Position numbers and translations under genes: made by a program | The notes under the pieces: generated by a model | The model's database searches: none | What the model was told of the DNA's origin: nothing | What the model saw: the letters and a program-made list of their open reading frames with translations, nothing else | From: Mermis nigrescens | Taxonomy: Eukaryota; Nematoda; Enoplea; Mermithida; Mermithidae | Assembly (NCBI GenBank): GCA_036768485.1 | Contig: JAVLUZ010000143.1 | Location: 739,625 to 803,624, forward strand | Direction: 5' to 3' | DNA length: 64,000 nt | Shown here: positions 36,843 through 48,547 of the stretch, piece by piece | How the letters are laid out: each line of letters starts with the position of its first letter | Position numbering within the stretch: position 1 is the first letter of the stretch

Positions 36843-37139
36843 AATCCGACCCTACATATCTAATACATTGTCTGATCTTTCACTGTCCTGATTGTTTGTG
36901 GCACTGATTATTGGCCAATGTTGGCCCCGAATTTTTCGTTAAAGGACAATATTGGCCAATAACGCGTCAATAGGGGCCAATATCATTAGAAATACAGTAT
37001 ATAATGTTTAACATATTATGTGGAAAAATTAGAACCTGCTGAAAAAATACTATTCACATTCAAGTAAATGTTCAAGAGAGTTTCAACCTACTGTAAAGCG
37101 TAAGATATCACACGCCGAATCTGTGTGACCAGAATTAAG

Positions 37140-37381
37140 TATAGTCTGTTTCGTTTATTCGAAAGCTTTTCCGCTGAATTTAGTCTGCATAAACCAGGCC
37201 ACTAAAGTGACCTAAAAGTACATACCTATATGATGCAGTCTTGCCTCTTAGCAGTTGTAAAGATCATAATGCAACTCGATATTCTATAGAATATACCTAT
37301 TCGCTGTCGCATTAGTATAAAACACTTTTGTAGCCACTTTAAACTTTTCAAAAAACCCTCGATCAAATGAAACGCACTATA
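37140..37381. mobile_element. TATAGTCTGTTTC-ended MITE, copy 1
   Basis: 242 bp with inverted ends TATAGTCTGTTTCGTTTAT and AAATGAAACGCACTATA. The TA at each end is compatible with a Tc1/mariner-type TA target. Confidence 0.75.
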
Positions 37382-37403
37382 GTTGCGTAGGTACCTTTAT
37401 ATG

Positions 37404-37952
37404 TATAGTCTGTTTCATTTATCCGAGAGCTTTTTCAGTGAATTATTTCGACGGCTACAGTAATCCTTTTTTCTTATTTACTGTAGGTCGCTAGATCTCA
37501 CTGTAGCTACGTAGCAAAGAGGGGTTTTTCAATTACATTTTTAGCGGCATAATTAATTCTCGTCTTCCAGCAGATCAATCAAGTTACAGATAAAATCACG
37601 TATTCAGCTAATCCTAAGTTGACATTTTAAACACAGTAGACTAAGATGCTAAGAAACGCCGCGAACTTCCGCATGGCTCAGCGGTAGAACGTCCGCTTGT
37701 CGTCGAAGCAACCCGGGTTCGATTCCAGCCGACAGCTTTTTATTCAGCGCACTTACTGTAGCATGTCCAAGCGCTGATTAAATGCCTAAATTAAATTTAT
37801 ATGGACGGATTAGTGCATTTCAAATGTAAGAATTCCAGCCACTCGCCCTCACAGGGCTGATTTGCCCAATTACAGTAAATCGTCTTGTTTTGCTTACTGT
37901 AGCCCTTAAAAAAATTGACTAAAAAGCTCTCGAATAAATGAAACAGACTATA
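37404..37952. mobile_element. TATAGTCTGTTTC-ended MITE, copy 2
   Basis: 549 bp with ends TATAGTCTGTTTCATTTAT and ATAAATGAAACAGACTATA, a 19-bp perfect inverted repeat. It contains the tRNA-like segment at 37667. Single ends of this family also occur near 57477 and 61580. Confidence 0.85.
37667..37737 (+). other. tRNA-like segment (SINE head or tRNA pseudogene)
   Basis: An A-box (TGGCTCAGCGGT, from 37674) and a perfect B-box (GGTTCGATTCC) lie at tRNA spacing. A GCTT/AAGC anticodon stem would frame a CGT anticodon. The acceptor arm does not pair and the T-arm has two mismatches, so I do not call a functional tRNA gene. It sits inside a MITE, which may have captured it. Confidence 0.55.
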
Positions 37953-38016
37953 CCTATTGTCCTGCTACATAGGTAGGTAACCTCTACCTAGCTATTTGAA
38001 ATCGCTTACTGATATG

Positions 38017-38260
38017 CACACCTGGGCGTGAGGAGTTTGGGTGTATGCGCCCCCAGAAACCAAAATACTCCCCAGAAATCAAAATAACCCCCCCCAAAAT
38101 TCAATTTTTGAAAATTTTTTCGTTTTTTTCGAAATTTTTTGATTCGAATGGATAGTGCTTGATGAGAAACGTCGAAAAATGGTGTTTTATCGCCATACCA
38201 CCATTTTTTGACCTTAAAAAAATCTTGCACCCCCTGGAATTTTCTTGCTGCCCTCGTATG
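38017..38260 (-). mobile_element. G-family MITE inside the MULE
   Basis: 244 bp, CACACCTGGGCGTGAGG ... GCTGCCCTCGTATG, with flanks CTGATATG and CTGACATG (7 of 8). Confidence 0.88.
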
Positions 38261-38515
38261 CTGACATGGCATTATAATATTTATGCACACATGTACGTAC
38301 GTATGTATTTATGTAGGTACATATGTAGGATTTTGCAATATGTACGTAAGGCAAACCAACGACAATTAGAAATACCTACCATACAATTTAAACTACTTAG
38401 GCATGAAAAGATAGCATAAGCAATCTCTTTCAAACAAAAAATAGCAACTGCGTATACATAGGTACTGTATATAACAGATAGCATTAGTATCATTCTTCAG
38501 AATATTGATCACAGT

Positions 38516-38590
38516 TTCGCTATGGCGCAGTGTGATCGCGTGAGTTTACCAACACGAAAGTACGGGGTTCGAAACCCACGGATGTGTAGC
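38516..38590 (+). other. second tRNA-like segment
   Basis: A-box-like TATGGCGCAGTGTG and a perfect B-box GGGTTCGAAACCC are present. Only the D stem forms cleanly; the acceptor and anticodon stems do not. A decayed tRNA gene or SINE head. Confidence 0.5.
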
Positions 38591-39000
38591 TGTTTAAGAA
38601 TTTTCTGAATTTTAAATCTTGCAAATATTGGCCCCTAATGCACGCGTTATTGGCCAATATTGGCCTTTAACGAAAAATTCGGGGCCAACATTGGCCAATA
38701 ATCAGTGCCGATTGTTTGTCCTACCCATTTGTCCTGAGTCCGGTCCTGGTCCTGGTCCTGATTGATTGTCCGGATTTTACCCATTTTGTCCTGGTCCTGG
38801 TCCTGGTTCCGGATTTTACCTTTTCCCCCACATCTCTAGAGAAAAAACTGCCTACAAAGAATAGGTATATAGAAGCGGACCAAAAAAAAACTGGCTCGAG
38901 CCCCTCAAAAAACTACCAGCCTGCGGTTAAGCATAGGAGTTAAAACCTTCCGAAAAATCAGGAAACTGCCAAAATGGATGGAAAGCTGCCAACCTAGCAA

Positions 39001-39424
39001 CTAGTGTTGCCAGGTCAAAATTTTAAAAACTGCCACAATGCGTGAGAAAAACTGCGATCTCCTGAACGAAGTATATAGAAGCGACCCAAAAAAAAGTACC
39101 ACAGGCTCCTCGAAAAACTGCCACTTTGTGGTTAAGCATTGGAAAGAAAAAACTTCCAAAAAATCAAGGAACTGCCAAAATGGAAGGGAAACTGCCATGC
39201 CAACCTTGCGAAATTGTTGGCATTTGGCAATGATGCACAAACAACGAAAAACTAGCTACAGTAATTATCATAAGACCGGATAAAGGAACGAATTATTTAA
39301 CCTTACGGATCAAAATACAATTTAGCCAAAAAGTGCCAATTGCTCTGAACAACGTGCCAAAACCTACCAGATCCCGTGAAGAAGTGTCAAAATGGCACTG
39401 AAAGTGCCGAACTGGCAACACTAG
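39001..39424. mobile_element. CTAGTGTTGCCAG-ended element
   Basis: 424 bp with a 13-bp inverted repeat CTAGTGTTGCCAG. The body is rich in GAAAAACTGCCA phrases. FB-C sits in a related copy, whose left end is CAGTGTTGCCTGGTC at about 36171 and whose body resumes at 38837. No clear TSD. Confidence 0.7.
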
Positions 39425-40967
39425 TTACAAAACATGCCTACAGTAAATCTTACTTATTCTATAAATTACTATATAAGAACTTATGTGCCATTATCAATAG
39501 TAGCTTCTCTTTGAATTCTGGGTGGCGGGGAGGATGTACTTAGGTTTCTGGGGTATTCGGAGGAGGTGTATACCCCCACATGAACGCAGTGGCGGATCCA
39601 GGATTTTCCTAAGGGGGGGGCGGAACCCTGGCTTGGGCGGAAAAATTAGCCGTTTTAACCCGAAAATCGCTCAAAAATCGTTAATTTTGCGCACTATTTT
39701 TGGGCCAATGGGGAAGGGGCGGCCGTCCCCCCTAAATCCGCCCCTGCATGCACGTCTGGTCAGTTTGTTTGCACAAGCATTGCAGTATATGTACGCACTC
39801 AAATAAGAATGCAAAATATCCATCAAAATCACTACCTTACGCTTGCCCAAACAGCCTTGCCCCTAGCTTTTTCTAACTTATTCCATGGAAGATGGCTACA
39901 GGTTATGTTCTGCTGTCTATATGTGAAAAATCATATTGATTTAGAGAAGAGGGATTTTATGCGTGATTTCAAATTTTTAACAATTGCTTATTTTTCTTTG
40001 CACCGAATTATATTCATAGTCATTAATTCTTTAGGTTCCAATTAGAGATGGGACTAGCACCGGCGCCGTTGACGCAGAAGAGGATTCGAGTTAATCATTT
40101 CAAATGTTTCTCTAACGCTTTAACTTTTTGTTCCATTATTGGATTTCTAAGATAAATAAATACAGACATTGATGCTCGTTATGCTTGACTATACAATGTA
40201 TTTTTCGTAGGGGTTAGTTTCATAATTTGAATAAATCGTAAATATTCCTAAATCAAGGCATAAATTTGGCTACTTGACTTGACGTAATGGAAATTTTCTA
40301 GTACCGAAAATGAAATTATGAACTATAAAGTAGACATTATTTGTGAATAGCTGGAAGCGATAAAATACTTCTGTGCACGCAAGCATATGTCTCCGTTGGA
40401 GAAGATTAATGTCATGTAATGACGCCTATTCTGACCCCGAAAAATGCTGCTGATAACTATTTCCTATTTCAGAAAAACCCTAAAGAATAGCAGTTTAAAG
40501 CGCTTCGATTGATCTTTTGGCTGAATTATGCGCTTCGCACCAAATATTCGTTTCTTGACAATATCCTTTTTTCATTGATGTTTTTTCAATAATTTTTTGT
40601 TGTCATATCTAGAAAGAAGAATATCAAAAGCGCCAGAAAATGGAGTCTTTGACGCACATTTTTCATGGTTTTAAGCCCAACAAAGCGGTTTAAAAAACTT
40701 TTCAGGTTGGCTAGCCAACAGAATTTCCATGCTGAATACATGCAAAAATACAAACATGCAATTCGCTTATTTTAAGTTGCGAGATATCGAATGAAAACAA
40801 TTATCAATATGCGGTGGAAAATTAATAATACCTAGATGAAAATATAGCGCATGATGGCAAATATTAAGCCATGTATCTTAAATGGATCTGCACTACTGTC
40901 ACACCATCTCGTAAAAATTTTCATACACAAAATATAGCCTTAAGTTGGTCTCGGCAAAAAATTGGTA
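39425..40967. other. mostly unassigned
   Basis: Contains a G-like fragment (about 39515-39578), the short R element at 39587-39746, and otherwise unremarkable AT-rich sequence with no exon seen. Confidence 0.5.
39587..39746 (+). mobile_element. minimal R element (160 bp)
   Basis: CAGTGGCGGATCCAGGATTT ... CCTAAATCCGCCCCTG, with flanks CATGAACG and CATGCACG (7 of 8). It retains only the two R ends, so the ~1 kb body is dispensable for mobility or was deleted. Confidence 0.88.
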
Positions 40968-40975
40968 CCGGTGCA

Positions 40976-41202
40976 CACACATGGGCGTGGGGGGAGTTTG
41001 GGGGGTATGCACCACCCCCCCAGAAAAAATTTTTTGTTGCTTTTTTAGCAATTTTTGATGCCATTGGATAGAGCTTGATGAGAAACGTCGAAAAATGGTG
41101 TTTTTTTTGCCATACGACCACTTTTAAGACCATTTTTTTACCTTTAAAAATTTTACCCAGAAATTTTCACCCCCCCCAGAATTTCGGTGCTGCCCATCTA
41201 TG
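40976..41202 (-). mobile_element. G-family MITE with perfect TSD
   Basis: 227 bp, CACACATGGGCGTGGGGGG ... GCTGCCCATCTATG, with TSD CCGGTGCA (40968-40975, 41203-41210). Confidence 0.92.
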
Positions 41203-41210
41203 CCGGTGCA

Positions 41211-42595
41211 CCTCTAGTTTCCACAGAAAATCAAGCGTTGTTTTGTAGTTTTATCAGCATGCGAAAAATGTCAAAAAATAAAAACCGAAAATTTGGGTTA
41301 TCGTGGTTTGATTTTTATTTAGCATTTACATAATTAAATAAGCAAATCAAATGATTGTTTTTGAGAACTTCTGAGATACTATGAATAGTCTTTTCTCCTA
41401 AAAATATTAAAAGCAAAGTATCTAAACATCGTTTATATCTACTATAATGAAAATACCTAGATATTTCAAATTTTTTAAAACTTCTGACAGAATAAACTCA
41501 AGCATTTGCAAGTGTAAAATCATAATTATCCCGCTTTTATTGGCTAACTTTGAAGCGACCTTATCCGATATTTTTAAATTTTCTTTTGCTTAAGCTTTTA
41601 ATTACAACTGTGTGTAAATCAACTATTGTCATAGTGTCAATAATTTTTAGATTTTTGTAGAAAATGGAACAATCTTTTATCATGTAAACTTTTATAGCAG
41701 TTCAGGAGTAGAAAAATCAGAATATAAAAACGCATGAAATATGTCAAAGTGACAAAAATCCAAACTTTAGCTTACTGTCTCGATCTATGTATTTGGTTAA
41801 CATGAGAAATATGGTAAAATCGAAAGCTCTTATCAAAAACATTGGTTTTTGAGAACTTCTGAGATAATTTTAATTATTTTTTCTCATTACATTAATAATG
41901 CAAAGTACCTATCACAAATCGTTATTTCGGAATGAGTTTACCTAACACTCGCTGAGTAGCCCGGCCTCCTAATTTTTCACAAGTAGGTATGCTTCGGCAT
42001 CTATGACTGAAAAATCTCTTGTGACCCGCTTAAATTGAATGAGATCGGAGGAGTTAAGTGCAAAATTTTCAATTCTTTGTGCTAAAACATTCCGTTTACA
42101 TTTGCGAGTAAACCAAAATGAGTATGATAATAAAACTTTCAACATTAATAAATTGAACGGTCCTCTATTTTACAAAGCTTTATTGGCATAGTTTAAAAAT
42201 TGAAGATGCAGTGAATAAGCGACGCACGTGAAAATGTCAAAAAAAAGACAAAAATCAAAACTTTGGCTCACTGCATGTAGCTTCACGAATTTTGGTTTTT
42301 AGCAAAAGTAAATATCAAATTCATTCTCAGCGTGCAAAACTGTATGATATATATTTTTCACTTATGATTAATTTTTGACTTGCTCATCACCCCTCAGAAA
42401 TTGTGCCTTAAGCCAACGAAGGATGATACTTTGGAGTAATTACGTGGTATTTTAATTGACGTAAAACTATAAAAATAAATCTACGAAAACGTAACCGAAA
42501 TAAAATTTAACAAAGTCTTAACAGAAAATGCGGCAAATCTGCGAATTTTTTCTTGACGAATTACGAATAAGTCAGCAAGCGTAAAAATTATCTCA
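41211..42595. other. AT-rich unassigned sequence
   Basis: Loose internal similarity (TTTTGAGAACTTCTGAGATA near 41360 and 41850), but no gene, ends or tandem array I can define. Confidence 0.5.
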
Positions 42596-42603
42596 GTCAA
42601 AAC

Positions 42604-42993
42604 CAGTGTTTTTTTGTACAAGGTCCGTTTCTACATGTACAAAAATGGTCCCTAAAAGTCTTTGTTCATTTTGAACACACAAATTTTTGGATTTTAGTGT
42701 GGCAAAAACAGAGTTGTTCGACCTTTGGTAAGGTATTTTAGCTAATTTCTGGGTTTCTGAGGGCAAAAATCACTAATAATTTTTACATTTTTCCTTTCAA
42801 AATGCTATTTCCAACATTATAAAGATATATAGAACACACAATTACTCATTTCGGCGAGCGCCGAAAACTTCTGCGAATTTCAAACCTTTTTTGCAGTTTT
42901 TGTCTTCCCAAAAACCTTTGTACATGTACAAAGACAATCCCCAAAAGCCTTTGTACATCGGGAAAAATCTTTGCCGAATACAAAAAAACACTG
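42604..42993 (+). mobile_element. C-family MITE with perfect TSD
   Basis: 390 bp, CAGTGTTTTTTTGTACAAGG ... ATACAAAAAAACACTG, with TSD GTCAAAAC (42596-42603, 42994-43001). The best-preserved ends of the family. Confidence 0.95.
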
Positions 42994-43001
42994 GTCAAAA
43001 C

Positions 43002-44138
43002 AATATAGAACAGATATACTACTCTGTTTGTCGGCAGAACAAACGCGCGCGAGTTTCGATACTCATTTTTCATATACATATATACGATCAATAATGCGAC
43101 GATTCCTTCATTTATTCGCATTTACAAACAATAAACAAAAATTTTATATTCACATCAGGCGCACATGCAAGACGTGGCCACAACGTGGTCTAATTTCCTG
43201 AACACGTAATTGTTATTTTCAAGAAACAAAAACGACATCGGGTTGTAAGTGCGAGCTACGCACAAAGCATCCGGCACGAGTGGCGGCGACTGGCGAGACG
43301 CAATATCTTGCTGAGGCGACTGCGGCAAACAAGCAATTGCAATAAATCGAAGAAAACGAAATTATATATACTGCAGCGTAAACTTTCAATTAACAATAGA
43401 AACTTAGCATGAGCGTAGTACAATGCACGTTTGCTTGTTTGGTAAAATTATTTAATAACGTGAGAAAAAATTTCCTAAATTTGGAGCTCTTCTCCTGAAC
43501 TCACATAATTCGAGTTATGGCGCGAAGAAGTTTTTAAAGATTTTTGCTAACATAGTAACACCTAGCAACTCGAACACAAATATGAACAAATTTGTAAATA
43601 AACTGCAGATTAGGAATACTACACGCTTGAAAAGGCAAATTCTCGGGCCTGAAAATGCTTGTTAGCAAGACATCAATGCTTTCGTCGATCAATTTATCAA
43701 ACGTTTAAAAGTGACCATCAAATCTGATCGAGGTTATTGTGATAACGACTTACCATGATGTTAGAGCAAAACTTTTCAATTGTATAAAATAAAATTCTTT
43801 ACGTAATCTTTGTTTTTCAAAATTCTGAAAATCACAGCAGCCTACTTTGCATTGCTAGCGGCCATCACTATTTTAACAAAAATTTAAACGAAATTTTTTG
43901 CGCAAAACCTCGAGCCATGTAGCTTCAGGAGAAACGCCCTGAATTAAATAGATATCTTTCTTATCTTAGAAAATTCTGCTAAAGAAGCATGCAAACACTG
44001 GACTGCACTCTCGCAAAGTTACAACGACTAATTTTTTTATGTGCGCTATAGTATATCTTTTTTAGTGCGGTTTATTCAAGCACCCTGTTTAAAACAAATA
44101 ATTCAATAAAATTTGAATAAATACCCGTTTCAAGCATA
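43002..44138. other. unassigned sequence
   Basis: Less repetitive than its surroundings, with a slightly GC-richer patch around 43250-43330, but no conserved frame or splice pattern that I can recognise. Confidence 0.5.
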
Positions 44139-44938
44139 CAGGTTCGGATTTGAGGGGGGGGCGATAGGGAAGGACGGCTGCACCCAGCATAGGTTGGCAG
44201 CACCTAAATTCTGTGGGGCGCAAGATTTTTCAAAGATCAAAAAATGGTCTTAAGAATCGTGGTATGGCGAAATGACACCATTTTCAAGTCTCATCGAGCA
44301 CTATCCATGACATAAAAAATTGCTAAAAAAGGAAAAATTTTCCAAAAATCACATTCTGGGGGAGGGTATTCGGCCTTGTGGGGGTGCACAGCACATGTTC
44401 AAACCCCCACGCCCATGTGTGCGCCCAACTGGCCCAAAATAATTGGTGAGACAAAGAATGGATATACATAAATGAATATCTCTATTAATGGCATTTGACT
44501 ATTTTCTTGAAGGCCTGGAAGCCATATTTTTGCGCACATCTTCATGACTCCTAAAACAATTTCTACAGCATCAGAACAATTATTTCAGCATAATTTTTCC
44601 ATTTATAAACATAAATTTTGAAAACCTTCGACGCATGGGCAGTAATTCAAGCCTATAAAGATCCTTCTGCCTAAATTTCACAAATTTTTCGGCGCTTCGC
44701 ACCGGGTGTTCGCTATAGTCACAGAAATCTAATATTTTTTTCGCACAATATTGTCAAAAATTTTGAACATTTTTGAAGAAATGCTGCATCAAAATGATTT
44801 TAAATAAAAGTAGTTAGACAAAGCAAATCGGCAAAAAAACGCTATTTCGCATCTTAAGTGTCAATTTTTGGACCTGTTTTCGACTGTTTCGGGAAAAGTT
44901 GGGGCACCGCCCTTACGAAAATCCTAGATCCGCCACTG
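44139..44938 (-). mobile_element. R element, reverse, with nested G
   Basis: CAGGTTCGGATTTGAGGGGG ... CCTAGATCCGCCACTG. It keeps the intact phrase GGCCTGGAAGCCATATTTTT that hAT3 split in the R copy upstream of LSG1. Confidence 0.8.
44188..44421 (+). mobile_element. G-family MITE inside R
   Basis: 234 bp, CATAGGTTGGCAGCACC ... CCACGCCCATGTGTG. The TSD is weak. Confidence 0.75.
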
Positions 44939-45810
44939 AATATGCACTCTTATCAAACATTGGCCCTCTAAGCAAACTACAGCGCGGCCCAAAGGATACA
45001 ATCCGATATTTCGGCTGGACATAGAATTTTGTGATCAGCTGCATTAAATAAATTAAAATGTTTGCCGCGCTAAAGATTTTGACCAGCTGCTAGCGATTCG
45101 TGCACTTATAGCCATTTGTTTACACGTTATACTATCAGGCACGCATCTCTGGGGAAATGGGGGTCGGACCCCCAAAATTCAGAAAAACCGGGAAAATATG
45201 ACTTTTTAAACGTTATTTTGTGCTATTTTTAGCCCTTTTGATGGTTTAAAAGCAAAAAGATCGTTCCATTCTGCTATCGATCCATTCACCCTTTTGACGA
45301 TATCTTGCAGTTTAGCACACCTAGCACGAAAACTACCTAACTACTTTAAGGTTAAGGCGAAGCGCAAATAATTTTTCTAACGAAAGGGTACCTATAATCA
45401 TACTCATTAATGTGATGCAATACTCAAATTCTGGGAAAATAATATCAAAATAGGTGTAAAGAAACCTCTGCGATGTATAAAATGAGCTAAAATATTTCAA
45501 ACGCTTTGAAGAAATGAGATTTTTATTTATCTGAGCAAGAAGTCTCAAATTTTACGTTCACATTAGTCGAAGTTATGATGTAATATCGGAGTGTAGTCTT
45601 TTTTGGGCATCCTGTACATTCATCAATTAGAAAACATTAAATTAAATAAAATACAAAACAAACAACTAAATAGAAATAAATTAAAATACCGTGTAACTTA
45701 GTAAAAGTTCTTTTTGATCAAAATTTAAAGTTGGAGCAAATTTGATTTTTAGGAAACTTAAAGATATCGAGCAATTTACGAATCTTTTGAATTTCGATCA
45801 TGTATAAATT
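44939..45810. other. unassigned, with a truncated K element
   Basis: A K-family left end, CAGGCACGCATCTCTGGGG, starts at about 45136 and is recognisable to about 45250. The remainder is AT-rich without features. Confidence 0.55.
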
Positions 45811-46452
45811 GAACTAGCAAAGAAAAATGCTCTGCTGGAACAAAAAAGGTAAATATACTTGGATTTCTTGATCGTCAAGAGTGTAAAAGGAGGGGATAGG
45901 GAAAATTTCCCTATATGCGCAGAAGCCATAGGAATGTGCTAAACATTTAGACTTCCCTTAAACAACGCAAAACTCGAAGTATATTCTGCGGCCATTGAAA
46001 AATGAGGGTGTAGTCACAAAACGTTCTCAAATGTTTCGCATAAGGGCATTGAAGACACTTCCATAACTATTAATTAATTAATGTATTATTTATCTAATGA
46101 AATCTTGACCTTCCACAATGCTCTGGCGTAAAAGATAATAGTGTAAACTTTACACCTACATGGCCAACTCAATAGTCTGCATGAAAGACCACAAAAAATT
46201 TCATTAAATCTTCCAAAATAAAGTAATCAAAATACTCGCCATCGAAATCGAAATTACAACGGAAAATCTGCAGAAACGCGCATAGGCCGCAGAATATACT
46301 TCGATTTTCGCGTTGTTTAGGGGAAGTCTAACTGTTTAGCACATTCCTATGGCTTCTGCGCATATAGGGAAATTTTCCCTAGTCCCCTCTCCTTTAGCAT
46401 TCTTAACGATGAAAAAATTCAAATATATCGGAGCATTTTTCTTCGCTAGTTC
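45811..46452. repeat. inverted-repeat element with ~170-190 bp arms
   Basis: The left arm begins GAACTAGCAAAGAAAAATGC and the right arm ends GCATTTTTCTTCGCTAGTTC. The inner arm borders are TATATTCTGCGGCC and GGCCGCAGAATATA. The loop is about 280 bp. No TSD resolved. Confidence 0.82.
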
Positions 46453-46528
46453 CCTTCTTTTATTTTATATTTTAGGCCATATATCCATAGGTGGGCAGCG
46501 CCGAAATTCTGGGGGTGCGAGTAGCTGA

Positions 46529-47605
46529 AGAAATTTCTGTTTTCGTCTCGAACCCTTTACACTAAAATGATCACAGATCAAGAAATATTGCATTAAAAGA
46601 GAGAAAAATTTACCTTTTGAGATATTGTAACCCTCTACATTATAAAACCAATTGGAATGCACAAAAACCAAAATTGAGTAAGATAAGCTTTAGGACACGC
46701 AAACAGTAAAAAACCCGTATAATTTACACTTTTGTGCAACAATCATTGAGTGTAAAGAAATTTTAAAGTCACATTCTTAATCTACAACTCGCGGGGCAAC
46801 ATTTTCAAAACTGGAATTGGCCCTCCGCAAATTGTTTGATACTTGAAGCTCTGGGCGGAAAAGTGCTTAAAACGATCAAAGATCAAGAAATATTGCGTTG
46901 AAAGAGAAAAAAATTGGTCTTTGAGATATTGTAACCCTCTACATTATAAAACCAATCGGACTGCACAGAAACCAAAATTGAGTTAGATAAGCTGAAAACA
47001 CGTAAAGAGTAAAAAACCCGTATACTTTACACTTTTACACAACCACCATTTAGTGTAAAGAAATTTTAATGTCACATTCGTAATCTACAACTCAAGGGAG
47101 CGCAACATTTTAAAAAATAAAATAGGCCCTCCGCAAATTGTTTGATACTCAATGCTCTGGGCGGAAAAGTGCTTCTCAGTGTAAACTTTACACTTGTGCT
47201 AATAAGGCAATATTGGGTGTATAGAAACAAGATAAACTAGGATAGGTCAGGGTACATTTTAAGCATAATTAGCATGTTCCGCCTACATAGCGGAGTAGCT
47301 TGAGAAATTTCGTTTTTCGTCTTGAACCCTTTACACAAAAACGATCACAGATCAAGAAATAATGCGTCAAAGGAGAAAAAAATTGGTCCTTGAGATATTG
47401 TAACCCTCTACATTATAAAACCAATTGGACTGCAAAGAAAACAAAATTGAGTTTGATAAGCTGAAAACACGCAAGGAGTAAAAAACCAGTATACTTCACA
47501 TTTTTGTGCAACAACCATTGAGTGTAAAGGAATTTTAAGGCCAGAGTCGCAATCTACAGCTCAAGGGCAAGATTTAAAAAAATTGGCCCTCCGTAAATTA
47601 TTTGA
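46529..47605. repeat. three diverged ~300-450 bp repeats with TTTACACT words
   Basis: Three direct copies share AGATCAAGAAATATTGC, GAGATATTGTAACCCTCTAC, ATTATAAAACCAAT, AGTAAAAAACC and CCCTCCGCAAATTGTTTGAT. TTTACACT and AGTGTAAA occur repeatedly and in inverse orientation. No coding frame persists across units. Confidence 0.85.
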
Positions 47606-47839
47606 TTTTTCGGTTTACACTTTACAAATTCATTGCTAACTCGGCATTGAGTGTAAACAAAAGAAAAAATGGTACATCGAGTTTTTTAATTATCTATCGT
47701 TTAAAAGAACCGCACCTCCCAGGTGTGTGCCGTTGTTGCTGTGAGGGGGGACACAAAATTTGCACTCGCTGTGATAAACATATAAGAAAAAAGGTGGCCA
47801 AGTGTATTATAGGTAGCGCTATCGCGCTACCTATGATAG

Positions 47840-47999
47840 CAGGCACGTAGCTCTGGGGGAACGGGGGGTCCGGACCCCCTAAAATTCAGGAAAATCGGAC
47901 TTTTTAAACGTTATTGTGTGCTATTTTTGGCCTTTTTGGGTTTAGTCCCCCCAAAATTGGTGTTGGTCCCCCAAAATAGGACGGCCAACGACGTGCCTG
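47840..47999 (-). mobile_element. K-family MITE, copy 2
   Basis: 160 bp with ends CAGGCACGTAGC and ACGACGTGCCTG. Flanks TATGATAG and TTGAATAG agree at only five of eight. Confidence 0.8.
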
Positions 48000-48007
48000 T
48001 TGAATAG

Positions 48008-48547
48008 CAAAATAAATTGCCTGTTTAAAAAAGGAAATTTTAATAAAACGAAACCTTAATGTCTGAGTTGATTAATTCTTAATAAATAAGTCGGCAATGT
48101 GCCATCACGTGCGCCAAGACAGAACCTAACACGTTCAATTAAAACATGGAATACAATGGAGCCATAGTAAATCATGCGTACTTATAATTACGGAAAACGA
48201 CTTTTTTCTCTGGACAATGCATTTTGTTTAGGAACGAAATAATAAAAAAGGTCAAGTTTCTAATTTCAGAAAACGACCAGGTAGCTCTGCGTAGGCCAAA
48301 TGTATCTGAATATTCGAAACAGAGTCTCATAAAACATGGCCCTAGAACGGTTGGACCCCGAAATAAAAAAGCACCTAAAGACACCAAGATTTAATTTTCA
48401 AAAGGTTGTCTCGTTTTTTTGCGATTTTATAATGTAAAAATGAACAACGTCGAAAAATCGTTGTTGTCACAATCCTGAAATCAGTTTTTTGCCCTTAGCC
48501 CCCAAAATTTTGGCCCACTACATGCATAGTCTAATATTTAGCCTAAC
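48008..48547 (-). other. start of the TGF-beta intron after the mature-domain exon
   Basis: Includes the donor GTTAGG at 48542-48547. The last TGF-beta exon (CC.P ... C.C) is expected downstream on the minus strand, but I could not find it. No other gene is recognised. Confidence 0.45.

Larger units (their letters stand above)
36900..38709. mobile_element. MULE-like element with ~80-bp TIRs and 10-bp TSD
   Basis: 1810 bp. About 80-bp terminal inverted repeats start GGCACTGATTATTGGCCAAT and contain several GGCCAATATTGGCC words. It has a perfect 10-bp TSD GATTGTTTGT (36890-36899, 38710-38719). Long TIRs with a 9-11 bp TSD are typical of Mutator-like elements. No transposase; the interior is occupied by two mariner-like MITEs, two tRNA-like segments and a G element. 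Confidence 0.88.
36210..38827. mobile_element. FB-C: foldback element with CAGGACCAGGAC arms
   Basis: Ends GGGTATGGGTAAAATCCGG and CCGGATTTTACCTTTTCCC match FB-B's ends. It has a 9-bp TSD CCACATCTC (36201-36209, 38828-38836). The arms repeat GGTAAAATCCGGA with CAGGACCAGGACC words. Two G elements in opposite orientation form the middle. A MULE-like element (36900-38709) inserted into the right arm; without it FB-C is about 800 bp. Confidence 0.88.

Noticed and set aside
37667..38590. Functional tRNA genes
   Set aside because: A- and B-boxes are present, but acceptor stems do not pair and T-arms have mismatches.
47602..47850. Cys-rich frame (GVCRCCCEGGHKICTRCDKH) resembling a zinc-binding segment or the missing TGF-beta exon
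   Set aside because: It is on the strand opposite to TGF-beta, lacks the CC.P and C.C spacing, and runs into the K element.
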